64,000 nucleotides of DNA from Melioribacteraceae bacterium (GTDB lineage Bacteria > Bacteroidota > Ignavibacteria > Ignavibacteriales > Melioribacteraceae): the NCBI GenBank assembly GCA_016342755.1, contig JAEINS010000015.1:51793-115792 (forward strand). Reading direction: 5' to 3'. The notes below the pieces were generated by a model, which was not told the origin of the DNA, searched no databases, and saw only the letters and a list, made by a program, of their open reading frames with translations. Position 1 is the stretch's first letter, and the number at the start of each line of letters is the position of its first letter. Position numbers and translations under genes: made by a program. Shown piece by piece: positions 18,029 through 27,696 of this stretch.

Positions 18029-19060
18029 TTATTTAATAACTTTAACTTTACTATTGTTGCTTAATAAAAGCTGACCTTCAACAATTAATTTTTCATTATC
18101 ATTTAAGCCTTCAAGAATTTCGATATATAAACCTTTACTCTTTCCTAACTTAACTTCAGACTTCTCTGCTTTGTCGCCATTCAATTTATATATATAATTT
18201 TTATCATTCTCTACAAATGTGTTTTTACGTTCAATTGTAATTGTTTCAGAATCTGATTTACTTATAATAGTAATATTTGCCGTTACACCTGCTTTAACTT
18301 CCTTTTCGCTGTTATCAAATTCTAAAACCGATGTAAAAGACTGTGTTCTTGGGTTCATAGCTAAATCAATTTCAATAACTTTTCCGGTTACTTCTTTTCC
18401 ATTCCAAACAGCAGTAGCTTTATCGCCAACTTTAATGTCGTCAATTTCAGTTTCAGAAATATTTACTTTTGCTTTTAGTTTTGATAAATCGCCAATTGTA
18501 AATAATAAAGCTTCTTTTTTAACATTTTCAGATTCTCTAACTGCAACTTTAGTAACATAACCGCTAATAGGAGCTTTAACTTTTATCATTGTTTTTACAG
18601 CATCCCAGTTGGCGTTACTTACTTCGTATTGAGTTTTAACATTGTCTAAATCCTGCTTAGAAATACCGCCGGTTTCAAATAAATTTTTATATCTGTTGTA
18701 AGTTGCTTCGCTGTTTTCAAAAGCTACTTTAGCCTGATGATATTGTGCGGCAGGATTATCAATTGGAAAAGTTACAAGAATCTGATCTTTTTGTACATAA
18801 TCGCCAACTTTAACATTTACCTTCTCAATTCTTTCATCAATACTTGCATAAGATGAAGTTTCAATTTTACCTGTTAATACAGCGTTAAAGGTTAAATCTT
18901 TTTCAAAAAAATCTTTTTTAACTGTTTTAATTTTTACCGGAACACCTTCTTCTTTATAAATTTGTTCCATGTTTTTAGCCTCAGCAACTTCTTCGCTGCA
19001 GCTTTGTAATCCAAATGCTGTTATTATAATCAACATTAAGTAGATCATCGACTTTTTCAT
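18029..19060 (-). CDS. RND periplasmic adaptor (membrane fusion protein), lipoprotein
   Basis: A 343-residue HlyD/AcrA-type adaptor. MKKSMIYLMLIIITAFGLQSC is a lipoprotein signal with the cysteine at 21, so it is probably anchored in the outer leaflet of the inner membrane. A split biotinyl-lipoyl domain (VNVKVGDYVQKDQILV and IKAPISGYVTKVAVRESENV-type halves) brackets a short helical hairpin (about 110-150). The beta-barrel and membrane-proximal domains follow. It bridges the RND pump and the TolC channel. The gene is 44 bases after tetR and 12 bases before the pump gene. Confidence 0.92.
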   Translation of the reverse strand: MKKSMIYLMLIIITAFGLQSCSEEVAEAKNMEQIYKEEGVPVKIKTVKKDFFEKDLTFNAVLTGKIETSSYASIDERIEKVNVKVGDYVQKDQILVTFPIDNPAAQYHQAKVAFENSEATYNRYKNLFETGGISKQDLDNVKTQYEVSNANWDAVKTMIKVKAPISGYVTKVAVRESENVKKEALLFTIGDLSKLKAKVNISETEIDDIKVGDKATAVWNGKEVTGKVIEIDLAMNPRTQSFTSVLEFDNSEKEVKAGVTANITIISKSDSETITIERKNTFVENDKNYIYKLNGDKAEKSEVKLGKSKGLYIEILEGLNDNEKLIVEGQLLLSNNSKVKVIK

Positions 19061-19104
19061 TTTAATCCCGTTTTTTATTAAAAATTATTATTTAGTTTAT
19101 ATTT

Positions 19105-19710
19105 TTATATTTTTATATTTTCAATTACTCTGTCTAAAATTGCGGTTCCGTCTTTTTGTAAAGACACAATTTCCGGATGAATTAGCCATGTAATAAAAGT
19201 ACCTAGATACGCGCTAATTATTTGAACCGTAAAATTGTTTGAATCTTTATCTTTTGATATAAGCCCCTTTTCTTTTGCTTCTTCAAAAGCTTTATGTAAT
19301 TGTTTAAATCCCTCATTGGCTGCATCGTGAAGTTTGCATTTATGATGACTTAAGTCGCCCGATAATTGCATTTTAAGCAGAAGTTCTTCAGACGATCTAA
19401 AAAATTTATCAGTTTCCAGTTTTGCCAGCAAAGTAGAAAATACTTTTTTTAAGGCGGCAAAAATATCCTCTTTAGAATCTAATACTTCTTGTACAAGGAA
19501 GTTTATTCTATCTTTATTAGTTTGTATAATTGCGTCAATAAAATCGTCTTTATTCCCAAAATGATGATATATAGCACCACGGGTTAATTCTGCTTCTTCA
19601 GCAATATCAGATAAAGTTGCGTTTGCGTATCCTTTTTCGTTAAATACTTTTACCGCGCATTGTAGTAATAATTCTCTGGTTTTTAATGCTTCTTCTTTTG
19701 TTCTTTTCAT
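19105..19710 (-). CDS. TetR/AcrR family repressor of the efflux operon
   Basis: A 201-residue TetR-family regulator. The N-terminal helix-turn-helix (about residues 10-57) includes TLSDIAEEAELTRGAIYHHF, and the helical C-terminal ligand domain resembles the AcrR C-terminal type. It is the first gene of the operon that continues with the adaptor, pump and channel. A palindromic sequence similar to the E. coli AcrR operator lies 34-57 bases upstream of its start, so it most likely represses its own operon and releases it when a pump substrate binds. Confidence 0.92.
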   Translation of the reverse strand: MKRTKEEALKTRELLLQCAVKVFNEKGYANATLSDIAEEAELTRGAIYHHFGNKDDFIDAIIQTNKDRINFLVQEVLDSKEDIFAALKKVFSTLLAKLETDKFFRSSEELLLKMQLSGDLSHHKCKLHDAANEGFKQLHKAFEEAKEKGLISKDKDSNNFTVQIISAYLGTFITWLIHPEIVSLQKDGTAILDRVIENIKI

Positions 19711-19743
19711 TAGTTCTTACTTTTATAATTAATTCCGAGGCGA

Positions 19744-19767
19744 AATATACATTCGTGTATGTATGTA
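19744..19767 (-). promoter_or_regulatory. Putative AcrR-like operator of the efflux operon
   Basis: On the minus strand the 24 bases read TACATACATACACGAATG followed by TATATT. By my own count 18 of 24 positions match the E. coli AcrR operator as I remember it (TACATACATTTGTGAATG then TATGTA). It is an imperfect palindrome located 34-57 bases before the tetR start codon, the expected place for autoregulation. Confidence 0.65.
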
Positions 19768-19989
19768 AACAAGCGAATTTTTAAAGAGCTAATTCCACAA
19801 TAACTTAATGTGCGGATTTCAGCCCAAATTCAATGTTTTTTAGAGGTTATTATAATTTGTTTTGTGACGCATGTCACCTTAAATTATAGACAATAATCGG
19901 CATTAATAAAAAATCTTTTAATATTTTTTATTAAATTACATTCCACATTTACTTCAGTAATATTTTAGACCATAAACAATGGTGTTCTT

Positions 19990-20820
19990 ATGGAAGATTA
20001 TATCAAAAACTACCAGTTTCTGGATGTTGACGGTAAAATAGTAGCGTACCAAAGAGCTGGGGAAGGAGAAACTCTTCTCTTAGTTCATGGAATTACAACC
20101 TATTCATTTATATGGAGGTTTATAAAACCTATTCTTGCCAAAAAGTATGATGTAATTGCTGTAGATCTTCTTGGAGCTGGTTCTTCGGATAAAACTTTAG
20201 ACGTTGAATACTCTATTAAAACACAAGCTAAATTTTTATATGATTTTGCAAAAAAACTAAATATTGAAAAACTCCATTATGTTGGTCATGATGTTGGTGG
20301 TGGTGTTGGGCAACTATTTGCAGTTATTTACCCTGAGATTACCAAAAGCCTAACTCTTATTAATTCTGTAGCTTACGATTTTTGGCCGGTGCAACCAATT
20401 ATTGCAATGCGTACACCAATTATCCGTCAGCTTATGATGGCTAGTCTGGATGTTGGTACTTTTAAGATGATTATTAAAAGAGGAGTTTTTGATAAATCAA
20501 AAATAACTGAAGAGGTTATGAAGTTTTATTTTTATCCCTTAAAATCAAAAGAAGGAAGAAAATCGTTTCTGCATTTTGCGCGCAGTTTAGATAATAACGA
20601 TCTTCTTTCTATTACAGAACAGTTAAGAAAATTAAAATGCCCGGTAATGATAATTCGTGGTAATAATGATGTATATTTGAGTAAAGCTATTAGCGAAAAG
20701 CTGCATAATGAAATAAAAGGCAGTCTGCTTAAAATTGTTGATGAAGCAGGTCATTTTATACAAGAAGAAAAAAGTGAATTACTTGCTCAACATATTGAAG
20801 AATTTTGTAATGACAGATAA
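19990..20820 (+). CDS. Alpha/beta hydrolase with aspartate nucleophile
   Basis: A 276-residue alpha/beta hydrolase. The oxyanion-hole segment is LLVHGITT (30-37). The nucleophile elbow is GHDVGG with Asp101 rather than serine, the acid is Asp226 (RGNNDVYLS) and the histidine is His254 (EAGHFIQEE). An aspartate nucleophile is used by haloalkane dehalogenases and epoxide hydrolases, but the tryptophan that follows the nucleophile in those enzymes (HDWG) is valine here. The substrate is open. The last 11 bases overlap the downstream histidine kinase gene, so the two are translationally linked. It is preceded by 279 bases of non-coding DNA that also carry the efflux promoter. Confidence 0.88.
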   Translation: MEDYIKNYQFLDVDGKIVAYQRAGEGETLLLVHGITTYSFIWRFIKPILAKKYDVIAVDLLGAGSSDKTLDVEYSIKTQAKFLYDFAKKLNIEKLHYVGHDVGGGVGQLFAVIYPEITKSLTLINSVAYDFWPVQPIIAMRTPIIRQLMMASLDVGTFKMIIKRGVFDKSKITEEVMKFYFYPLKSKEGRKSFLHFARSLDNNDLLSITEQLRKLKCPVMIIRGNNDVYLSKAISEKLHNEIKGSLLKIVDEAGHFIQEEKSELLAQHIEEFCNDR

Positions 20821-22981
20821 AGAAAAATTAAAGGAATTAGAAGCTAATCTTGAAATACTTGAAGAAGAGAATGCCTCTTTATCACTAAGAAGTGTAGAGA
20901 TTCTGTTACTTAATTTAATAAGCGATTCCATCCGTTTTGTTGAAGATAAAGATTTGATAATTGAAGATATTTTAGAAAAAATATCCATTCTTAAAAACAT
21001 TCCTTTTACTGCTTATATAAAATTTAATGATGATGGCAAAGTTGAAGTTTTGCACAGGTATTTTTCACGATTGCAGACAGACTTAGTAGAAGAAGAAATT
21101 CAGATTAAAAATACATTTTATGACGCAAAAAAAAATGATGAATATATATTTATATATTCTAAAGAAGAGTTTACTGAAAACAATATAACTCTAAAATTTC
21201 TGCACGAAAGTTTTGTTCCCCAAATATTAACTGTAATTCCAATTAATTCTGATTTTATTGAAAACAGAGCTATAATTTTAATTGACGATGAACCGGATAG
21301 AAATAAGTATACTTCAATGTTAATTCTATTAACACAGTTATCAGAATTAATAATAAATAAACTTGATAAACTTTTTTTAGTAAAAAGGCTGCAGGAAATA
21401 AACCAGTCGTTAGAACAAAAAGTTGAAGAGAGAACAAAAGAACTTAAAGAATTGAATGAAAAATTAAAAGTAGAAGTTGAAAACAAGAAAAATTTATTAG
21501 AAGAATTAATTGTTAGTAAAGAACGTTACAAAGCATTGTTTAATAACTCTACGGACGGTATTATTTTATGGGAAGAAAAGGGTGACAGAGTTGAATGTAT
21601 TGATATTAATAAAGTCGCGTTAAATAAATTAGGATATTCAAGAACCGAATTTTTGAATCTTACTCCAAAGGATATTAATACAGGAGAAGGACTTAAACGT
21701 TACCCTGAAATATTAAAACTTCTGAAAAAAAATAAATCTGCAATATTTGAATCAATATATGTAAAAAAAGACGGTACAAAATATCCGGTAGAAATTAATA
21801 TACATCTTTTCAGGTTACTAGGGAAAAATGTAATTCTTTCTACAAGCCGCGATATTACAGAAAGGAAAGAAGCGGAATATAATTTAAGGGAGAGCGAATC
21901 AAAATTTAGAACAGCTTTTAAGACAAGTCCGGACGCTATCTTAATAACTGATATGGAGACAAGTAAAATTGTAGATCTAAACGATGGCTTTATGAAGATC
22001 TCGGGATACAGCAGGGAAGAATTGATTGGAAAAACTACAGTTGAAATGAATATCTGGGCAGATATTAAAGACCGGGAAAATATTGTATCTACGTTAAAAG
22101 AATTTGGCGAAATAGAAAATTATGAAGCTAAGTTTGGATTAAAAGATGATAAAGTTATAATTGGTCTTTTTTCAGCAAATATTATAACTATAAATGAGAG
22201 ACTTCATTTACTTTCTATTACAAGAGATATTACTGATAGAATTGAAATGATTGAAGAACTAAAAGAAGCAAAAGTTGAAGCAGAAAATGCCAGTAAATTA
22301 AAAAGTGAATTTCTTGCGCAGATGTCCCACGAAATTAGAACACCAATTAATACAATTCTTAGCTACTCAAGTCTGTTAAAATCGGGAATTGATGGGTGTG
22401 AAATACCAGATGAATTAGATGAATGTTTTCCTGCCATGGATAATGCCGGCAAAAGAATTATACGAACAATAGATTTAATTCTTAATATGTCTGAAATGCA
22501 GACAGAATCGTATAATCCTAATTTTAAAAAAGCGGATATAATTAAACTTGCTAAAAAAGTTTGTGACGAGTTTAAATATTCGGCTAAAGAAAACAATCTC
22601 GATTTGCAGTTTAACAGCGAGGTAAAAAATTACTTTATTTCTTTTGATGATTATACAATGGGACAAATTTTTTCTAACCTTTTAAATAATGCCATTAAAT
22701 ATACTCATAAGGGCTTTGTGAAAATAAATATAACCTTCGATTCTATTTTGTCTATTCAAATAATTGATTCCGGGATTGGGATTTCTTCTGATTATCTACC
22801 ATATATATTTGATTCCTTTAGTCAGGAAGAGCAGGGTTATACACGCAGATTTGAAGGCAATGGATTAGGTTTGGCGCTAGTTAAAAAATATTGTGAAATT
22901 AACAATGCGGATATTTTTGTTAAAAGTAAAAAAAATGAAGGCGCGGTATTTACAATTATATTTAGGGAAATAAACGATTAA
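20810..22981 (+). CDS. PAS-domain sensor histidine kinase
   Basis: About 723 residues, apparently cytoplasmic. An N-terminal GAF-like region (about 40-180) leads into a coiled coil (about 190-235), then two PAS domains (about 238-355 and 360-480; each ends in SRDITERK- or TRDITDR-type linkers). The HisKA domain has the phosphoacceptor His507 in SHEIRTPINT. The ATPase domain has NNAIKYT, DSGIGI and GNGLGLAL boxes. There is no receiver domain, and no response regulator lies in the window, so its partner is elsewhere. The start at 20810 overlaps the end of the hydrolase gene by 11 bases. An in-frame start at 20735 would sit deep in that gene and is unlikely. The 3' end overlaps ilvA by 4 bases. 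Confidence 0.92.
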   Translation: MTDKEKLKELEANLEILEEENASLSLRSVEILLLNLISDSIRFVEDKDLIIEDILEKISILKNIPFTAYIKFNDDGKVEVLHRYFSRLQTDLVEEEIQIKNTFYDAKKNDEYIFIYSKEEFTENNITLKFLHESFVPQILTVIPINSDFIENRAIILIDDEPDRNKYTSMLILLTQLSELIINKLDKLFLVKRLQEINQSLEQKVEERTKELKELNEKLKVEVENKKNLLEELIVSKERYKALFNNSTDGIILWEEKGDRVECIDINKVALNKLGYSRTEFLNLTPKDINTGEGLKRYPEILKLLKKNKSAIFESIYVKKDGTKYPVEINIHLFRLLGKNVILSTSRDITERKEAEYNLRESESKFRTAFKTSPDAILITDMETSKIVDLNDGFMKISGYSREELIGKTTVEMNIWADIKDRENIVSTLKEFGEIENYEAKFGLKDDKVIIGLFSANIITINERLHLLSITRDITDRIEMIEELKEAKVEAENASKLKSEFLAQMSHEIRTPINTILSYSSLLKSGIDGCEIPDELDECFPAMDNAGKRIIRTIDLILNMSEMQTESYNPNFKKADIIKLAKKVCDEFKYSAKENNLDLQFNSEVKNYFISFDDYTMGQIFSNLLNNAIKYTHKGFVKINITFDSILSIQIIDSGIGISSDYLPYIFDSFSQEEQGYTRRFEGNGLGLALVKKYCEINNADIFVKSKKNEGAVFTIIFREIND

Positions 22982-24495
22982 CCTTTTAAGAATAGATTAT
23001 AAGCTTCATTTCCGTTTTCTTCGATAAAACGATAATTTAATCCCGATAGAAATTTTTTGAATTCCTTCTTCTCGGAGGCTGGAACTTGCAGACCCAGAAA
23101 TACTTTCCCATAAGCAGCTCCGTGATTTCTATAATGAAACATAGATATATTCCATTTATTTCCCATTTTTGTAAGTAATTCTAATAAAGCACCGGGACGT
23201 TCCGGAAATTCAAATCTATATATTTGTTCATCTTCTATATTTTTAACTCTTCCGCCAACCATGTGCCTAATATGAAGTTTAGCAAGTTCATTGTTAGTCA
23301 TGTCTTTAACGGCATAACCTTTATTTATTAATGAATTAACAAGTTTTCCACGAGAATCTTTTTTAGAAGAAATCTGGATTCCGACAAAAACCTGTGCTTC
23401 ATTTAAATCTGAATATCTATAGTTAAATTCAGTAATGTTATTATTCCCAAGTGTTTCACAGAATGTTTTAAAGCTTCCTTTTATTTCGGGAATTGTAACC
23501 GCGTAAATGGCTTCTCTATCTTCGCCAAGTTCAGTGCGTTCAGATATGTGTCTTAATCTGTCAAAATTAACATTGGCTCCGCTTTCAATAGCTATAAGTG
23601 TTTTATTCTTATAATTATTTTTAGTAACATATTTTTTTAAGCCTGCTAAAGACAAAGCCCCTGCCGGTTCAGCTATAGAACGGTTATCTTCAAAAATATC
23701 TTTTATAGCACCGCATATTTCATCGGTTGTAACTGTAATTACTTCATCAACAAATTGTTTGGCTAATCTATAAGTTTCTTTTCCAATTTGTTTAACGGCC
23801 ACACCATCGGCAAAAATACCGACATTACTAAGTATAACACGTTTGTTTTTTTCGAAGGCAGCTTTTAGACAAGCTGATTCATCCGATTCAACACCAATAA
23901 TTTTAATATCGGGACGAATATATTTTAAGAACAAAGAAATTCCGGCTATTAAACCGCCGCCGCCAACCGGAACAAATACAGCGTCAATTTTGGCCGTATG
24001 CTGTCTGGCTATTTCTAATCCTATAGTTCCCTGTCCGGCTATAACATCGTGATCATCGTATGGATGAATAAATATATAACCATATTTTTTTTCTAATTCT
24101 AATGCATGTGTGTAGGCTTCATCAAAATTATCGCCAAACAATATTACTGTCGCACCGCTTTCTTTAACCGAGCGTACTTTTATTTCGGGAGTAGTAACCG
24201 GCATTACAATAAAAGATTTAATATTTAATTTTTGTGCCGCTAAAGCAACACCCTGAGCATGGTTACCCGCCGAAGCCGCTATTATACCCTTGTTTAATTG
24301 TGCCGGAGTAAGTCTTATAATTTTATTATAAGCACCGCGAAGTTTAAATGAAAACACCGGCTGAAGATCTTCCCGCTTAATTAATATTTTGTTCTTTAGA
24401 GCCTTGCTCAAGAATGTCATGTTATCAATAGGGGTTTCTATTGCCACATCATAAACACGTGCATCTAAAATACTTTTTATATAATTAGCCGGCAT
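22978..24495 (-). CDS. ilvA: Threonine ammonia-lyase, biosynthetic (threonine dehydratase)
   Basis: About 505 residues. It deaminates threonine to 2-oxobutanoate, the first step of isoleucine synthesis. The PLP lysine is Lys51 in SFKLRGAY. SAGNHAQG and the glycine loop PVGGGGLIAG hold the cofactor phosphate. The C-terminal 180 residues contain two ACT-like regulatory domains (ending in the FEFPERPGALLELL and ISMFHYRNHG blocks), as in feedback-inhibited E. coli IlvA. The ATG at 24495 has GGAG six bases upstream. A TTG further upstream (24522) overlaps a TAAATTTG promoter box and cannot be the start. No other branched-chain genes lie nearby. Confidence 0.95.
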   Translation of the reverse strand: MPANYIKSILDARVYDVAIETPIDNMTFLSKALKNKILIKREDLQPVFSFKLRGAYNKIIRLTPAQLNKGIIAASAGNHAQGVALAAQKLNIKSFIVMPVTTPEIKVRSVKESGATVILFGDNFDEAYTHALELEKKYGYIFIHPYDDHDVIAGQGTIGLEIARQHTAKIDAVFVPVGGGGLIAGISLFLKYIRPDIKIIGVESDESACLKAAFEKNKRVILSNVGIFADGVAVKQIGKETYRLAKQFVDEVITVTTDEICGAIKDIFEDNRSIAEPAGALSLAGLKKYVTKNNYKNKTLIAIESGANVNFDRLRHISERTELGEDREAIYAVTIPEIKGSFKTFCETLGNNNITEFNYRYSDLNEAQVFVGIQISSKKDSRGKLVNSLINKGYAVKDMTNNELAKLHIRHMVGGRVKNIEDEQIYRFEFPERPGALLELLTKMGNKWNISMFHYRNHGAAYGKVFLGLQVPASEKKEFKKFLSGLNYRFIEENGNEAYNLFLKG

Positions 24496-24519
24496 CAAAA
24501 CTCCAATATTTTTGTTTAT

Positions 24520-24527
24520 CAAATTTA
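24520..24527 (-). promoter_or_regulatory. TAnnTTTG-type -7 box of ilvA
   Basis: TAAATTTG on the minus strand fits the Bacteroidota -7 consensus TAnnTTTG and lies 25 bases upstream of the ATG at 24495. Its position argues against the longer TTG-initiated reading frame. Confidence 0.5.
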
Positions 24528-24558
24528 CAAAAAAATGTTAAAATTATTTGTCGGTGGT

Positions 24559-26769
24559 TTAAAATGATATTTGTGTTCCCGCAACAATTGTTCTTCTGCC
24601 AAAATAACTTTCCACTTCCGATCTGGATGAGTAGTCCTCTGAATAAGTGTATTCATGAATATTTCTAATATCCAGAATATTTAATGCTTCTATATAAAGT
24701 ACGGTAAAAAACTTATTGAATAACTGATTAAAATATGTCAGTCGTAAATCAAGCCGCTGGTATACAGGATATCTATCAGAATTCTTTAAACCGTATATGG
24801 GCTTATATATATTTGTATCAGAATAAAATTTGCCCGAAGTTACCGGTGTATAAGGTCTTCCAGAAGCAAGTTTATAATTAATACCAATTTGCCACATTAC
24901 GCTGAATTTATATTTTGCGACCAATGATATTTGATGTGTTATATCAAAAGAGCTTCTTGTAAGTTTTGTAAAATCGAGCCATTTCCTTTTTGTGCTTATA
25001 TATCCGTACGAAATCCATCCGTCAATATCAAAAGGCAATTTTCCCTTATAGATAAAATCAAATCCGTACGCGTATCCGTTGCCATTGTTTGTATAGTTCA
25101 GCAAAGAATCTTCCAGAGGCAGACTTGAATAATCTTTATAATAAGATTCCATTCTAAATGAATTATTTTCACTCAGTTTATGATCGAATGATAAAACTAA
25201 ATGTGAGGCTTTCATCGGCTCAAGTTTTTTATTGCCATCTACATTTCTATAATATTCTGATGATAATAACTGATGAAAAATTCCTGCTCCTAATTTGGCT
25301 GTGGATTTATAGGATATTTTATATCCTAATGAGAATCTTGGATCAAACCAGTATTGATCTGTTCTGCTAAAGTAATCACTTCTTATCCCGGCAGATAATG
25401 AGAAATCATCCATTCCTAAAGGTCTTGCTATTTCAAACTCAGAATAGATACCGTATCTATTGTTCTTTACCGATTCATCAAAAATATTTATTGGCGCGTC
25501 AGCACGCATATTAAAATCTTCTTGCGGAATTGATCCGATAAATTGTTCCTCACGATTTTCAATCTCAAATCCTGCTAACAGTTTTAATCTTGAAGTAAAA
25601 GTTTTTTCATAATCAGATCTGATTTTATAATATGAATCTTTCATTTTAATATTTAATGAACCAAGATGCCATTTGTTAATATGGCTTGAGTATGAAAGGC
25701 TTGTTTTGATAAGACCATTTTTAAGGAGCAAATCAGTATGCTGAATATTGATAAGCCTGTTATTAGTATTACCGCTAAAAGTACCGTCAAACTCTGCTCT
25801 GTTTATATCAACACCCTGTGCATCTTCGGCAAAGATGCCGGAGATTTTAATCCGCCCCGTGTTTGAATATTTTAACAAAAGGGAAGTGGAAATATTACGT
25901 GCCCGTGGTGTTTGTGAAAACTCATCATCGGTTCCGTTAAGCCACATTAGCGGTTTTGTAAAACTCTGCTGCGAATAAAATCTGAGTCCTATTGAATTAT
26001 CGATTATTGGAATGTCGGCATTTACAGTTGCGTGAGCCATTGAAAAACCAATGTTGAAATATAAATTTTCCGGTTCGTCCTTAGTTTTAATATCCAATAC
26101 TCCGGAAAGTGCGTTTCCGTATTTTGCTGAAAAACCTCCGCTTGAAAAATATAATCCGTCAACAGCCGCGGTATTCAGGTTCGAAAATAATCCGCCGTAA
26201 GATGATTCATACGTATACGGATGATAAACGGAAGCCTGATCAATAATTGTAATTGTCTCGTGCGGATCGCCGCCGCGGACGTACAGCTCGGCACTTTCCG
26301 AAACCTGGGTTATTCCCGGCAGTGTTTTTAATGTCTGAAAAACATCTCCGGTTCCGCCAGGAGTTGTGTAAACATCCATTTGCGAAACAACCAATCCCTT
26401 TTCTTTCACTGAGCTGAAAGAACTTCCGGTTACAACGGTTTCTTCAAACTCAATTACTTTTGGTTCGAGTGCAACTTTTATATTCTCCTTTTCAGTAGGC
26501 TCTATTTTTTCTTCAAAGGTTTCAAACCCAATCATACTCGCTATTAAAATTATTTCGCTGCCGGGATTTGTTTTGAAATTGAAATCCCCCTTTTCATCGG
26601 ACATTGCTCCGTCTAAGGAATTTTTAATATATACATTTACGTATGGAAGCGGATTCCCGGTGTTGTCGTAAATAGTTCCCGATATTTTAATTTTGCTTTG
26701 TGCTGAAACAAGCACTGAAAAGGTTATCTGCAAAAGTAAAATAATATATGTAATTCTTGATTGATTCAT
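24559..26769 (-). CDS. TonB-dependent receptor with carboxypeptidase-like N-terminal domain
   Basis: A 736-residue outer-membrane receptor. After the signal peptide MNQSRITYIILLLQITFSVLVSAQ there is a carboxypeptidase-regulatory-like beta-sandwich (about 28-110; ISGTIYDNTGNPLPYVNVYI). A plug domain (about 125-235; SAELYVRGGDPHETITIID) and a 22-strand-type barrel follow. The barrel strands ending in LRLTYFNQLFNKFFTVLYIEALNILDIRN are typical of this group. Its ligand is unknown: there is no SusD partner, siderophore gene or vitamin riboswitch beside it. It is shorter than SusC-type receptors. It is transcribed alone, between ilvA and the TPR protein gene. Confidence 0.9.
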   Translation of the reverse strand: MNQSRITYIILLLQITFSVLVSAQSKIKISGTIYDNTGNPLPYVNVYIKNSLDGAMSDEKGDFNFKTNPGSEIILIASMIGFETFEEKIEPTEKENIKVALEPKVIEFEETVVTGSSFSSVKEKGLVVSQMDVYTTPGGTGDVFQTLKTLPGITQVSESAELYVRGGDPHETITIIDQASVYHPYTYESSYGGLFSNLNTAAVDGLYFSSGGFSAKYGNALSGVLDIKTKDEPENLYFNIGFSMAHATVNADIPIIDNSIGLRFYSQQSFTKPLMWLNGTDDEFSQTPRARNISTSLLLKYSNTGRIKISGIFAEDAQGVDINRAEFDGTFSGNTNNRLINIQHTDLLLKNGLIKTSLSYSSHINKWHLGSLNIKMKDSYYKIRSDYEKTFTSRLKLLAGFEIENREEQFIGSIPQEDFNMRADAPINIFDESVKNNRYGIYSEFEIARPLGMDDFSLSAGIRSDYFSRTDQYWFDPRFSLGYKISYKSTAKLGAGIFHQLLSSEYYRNVDGNKKLEPMKASHLVLSFDHKLSENNSFRMESYYKDYSSLPLEDSLLNYTNNGNGYAYGFDFIYKGKLPFDIDGWISYGYISTKRKWLDFTKLTRSSFDITHQISLVAKYKFSVMWQIGINYKLASGRPYTPVTSGKFYSDTNIYKPIYGLKNSDRYPVYQRLDLRLTYFNQLFNKFFTVLYIEALNILDIRNIHEYTYSEDYSSRSEVESYFGRRTIVAGTQISF

Positions 26770-26836
26770 TTTATTCCCCCGGTATAATATTCTTCACATC
26801 TAATCCTGAGCAAAGTTTGAAATTCCGATTTCCCGA

Positions 26837-27631
26837 CTAATTGATTTTCACATTTTCAGAATTTGATTTTCCGCTTTTTTTTACCTGGGGAAGAAGTACA
26901 TATTTTATCCAGCTAAAATTTGGGTTTTCTTTTAAAGCTGTTTCATAAATTTCAATTGCTTTGTCTGGCTGACCTAACTTTACATAAGATTTTCCCAACC
27001 AAGCCATAGTTTCATATCTTCCCCAAGACGGAGTTAAACCTTTATCATTTTCATTTGTGTATAATTCCAGAGCTTTTTGAAAATCTTCTTGCGCCTTTTC
27101 AACACTTCCACCAAACATTTTAGGAGTATTGTAAGACATGGTTCCTCTTAGCAAATATGCCCGCGGATTGTTATTATCTTCTTCTATTGCTTCAGCAATT
27201 TGAGAATTGATAGTCGGTGCAAGTGTAATACCCAACATAGGATTTGTGGAAAGTTTATAAATATTTGCACCGGCAAGAAGAACTTTTCCCTCGGATCTGA
27301 ATTTACCGGATTTGCATAATTTATTGGCATTTTCCCTTGTACTTTCAAAAAGCTCAGTAAATCCATCGGTTTCTTTATTTGCCATCATAATATTCAATAA
27401 CCGGAACTGACTGTAAGTTAAATAATAAAGTGCATCTGAATTTTCTGGCGCATTCGATAAAACTCTTTCGCATAATCCTTTTGCTTTCATAAATAGAGCT
27501 TTATCAAATTGGTAATAACCTGTTTTTGTAAGTTGTTTTGCTTCACTAATTAATTTTTCTATATCGCCTGCATAGATAAAACTAACAATGATAATCATCA
27601 TTAAAACTGATTTTTTAATTAAGTGTGCCAT
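26837..27631 (-). CDS. Exported TPR-repeat protein
   Basis: About 264 residues with a signal peptide (MAHLIKKSVLMMIIIVSFIYAG) and several tetratricopeptide-like units, the clearest at residues 38-72 (ALYYLTYSQFRLL) and 210-250 (WLGKSYVKLGQPDKAIEIYETALKENPNF). It should be a periplasmic protein that binds other proteins; no enzymatic motif is visible. The ATG at 27631 follows GGAGAT, which favours it over the in-frame ATG 12 bases upstream. A palindromic TACTTTG/CAAAGTA sequence lies 32-50 bases upstream of the start, matching one before the regulator operon, so the winged-helix protein encoded upstream probably controls it. Confidence 0.8.
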   Translation of the reverse strand: MAHLIKKSVLMMIIIVSFIYAGDIEKLISEAKQLTKTGYYQFDKALFMKAKGLCERVLSNAPENSDALYYLTYSQFRLLNIMMANKETDGFTELFESTRENANKLCKSGKFRSEGKVLLAGANIYKLSTNPMLGITLAPTINSQIAEAIEEDNNNPRAYLLRGTMSYNTPKMFGGSVEKAQEDFQKALELYTNENDKGLTPSWGRYETMAWLGKSYVKLGQPDKAIEIYETALKENPNFSWIKYVLLPQVKKSGKSNSENVKIN

Positions 27632-27662
27632 TTTAATCTCCATTGTTCTTGTTAAAAAAAAG

Positions 27663-27681
27663 TACTTTGAAAAACAAAGTA
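27663..27681. promoter_or_regulatory. Putative operator, TACTTTG-N5-CAAAGTA
   Basis: TACTTTG (27663-27669) and CAAAGTA (27675-27681) form a palindrome with a 5-base A spacer. The same arms occur at 28608-28626. It sits between the stop of the winged-helix gene and the start of the TPR gene, so it is placed to control the latter. Confidence 0.6.
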
Positions 27682-27696
27682 AGGTGGTAAATTTTT

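Noticed and set aside
19990..20820. Haloalkane dehalogenase
   Set aside because: The Asp nucleophile fits, but the tryptophan after it that binds halide is valine, so the specific name is not justified.
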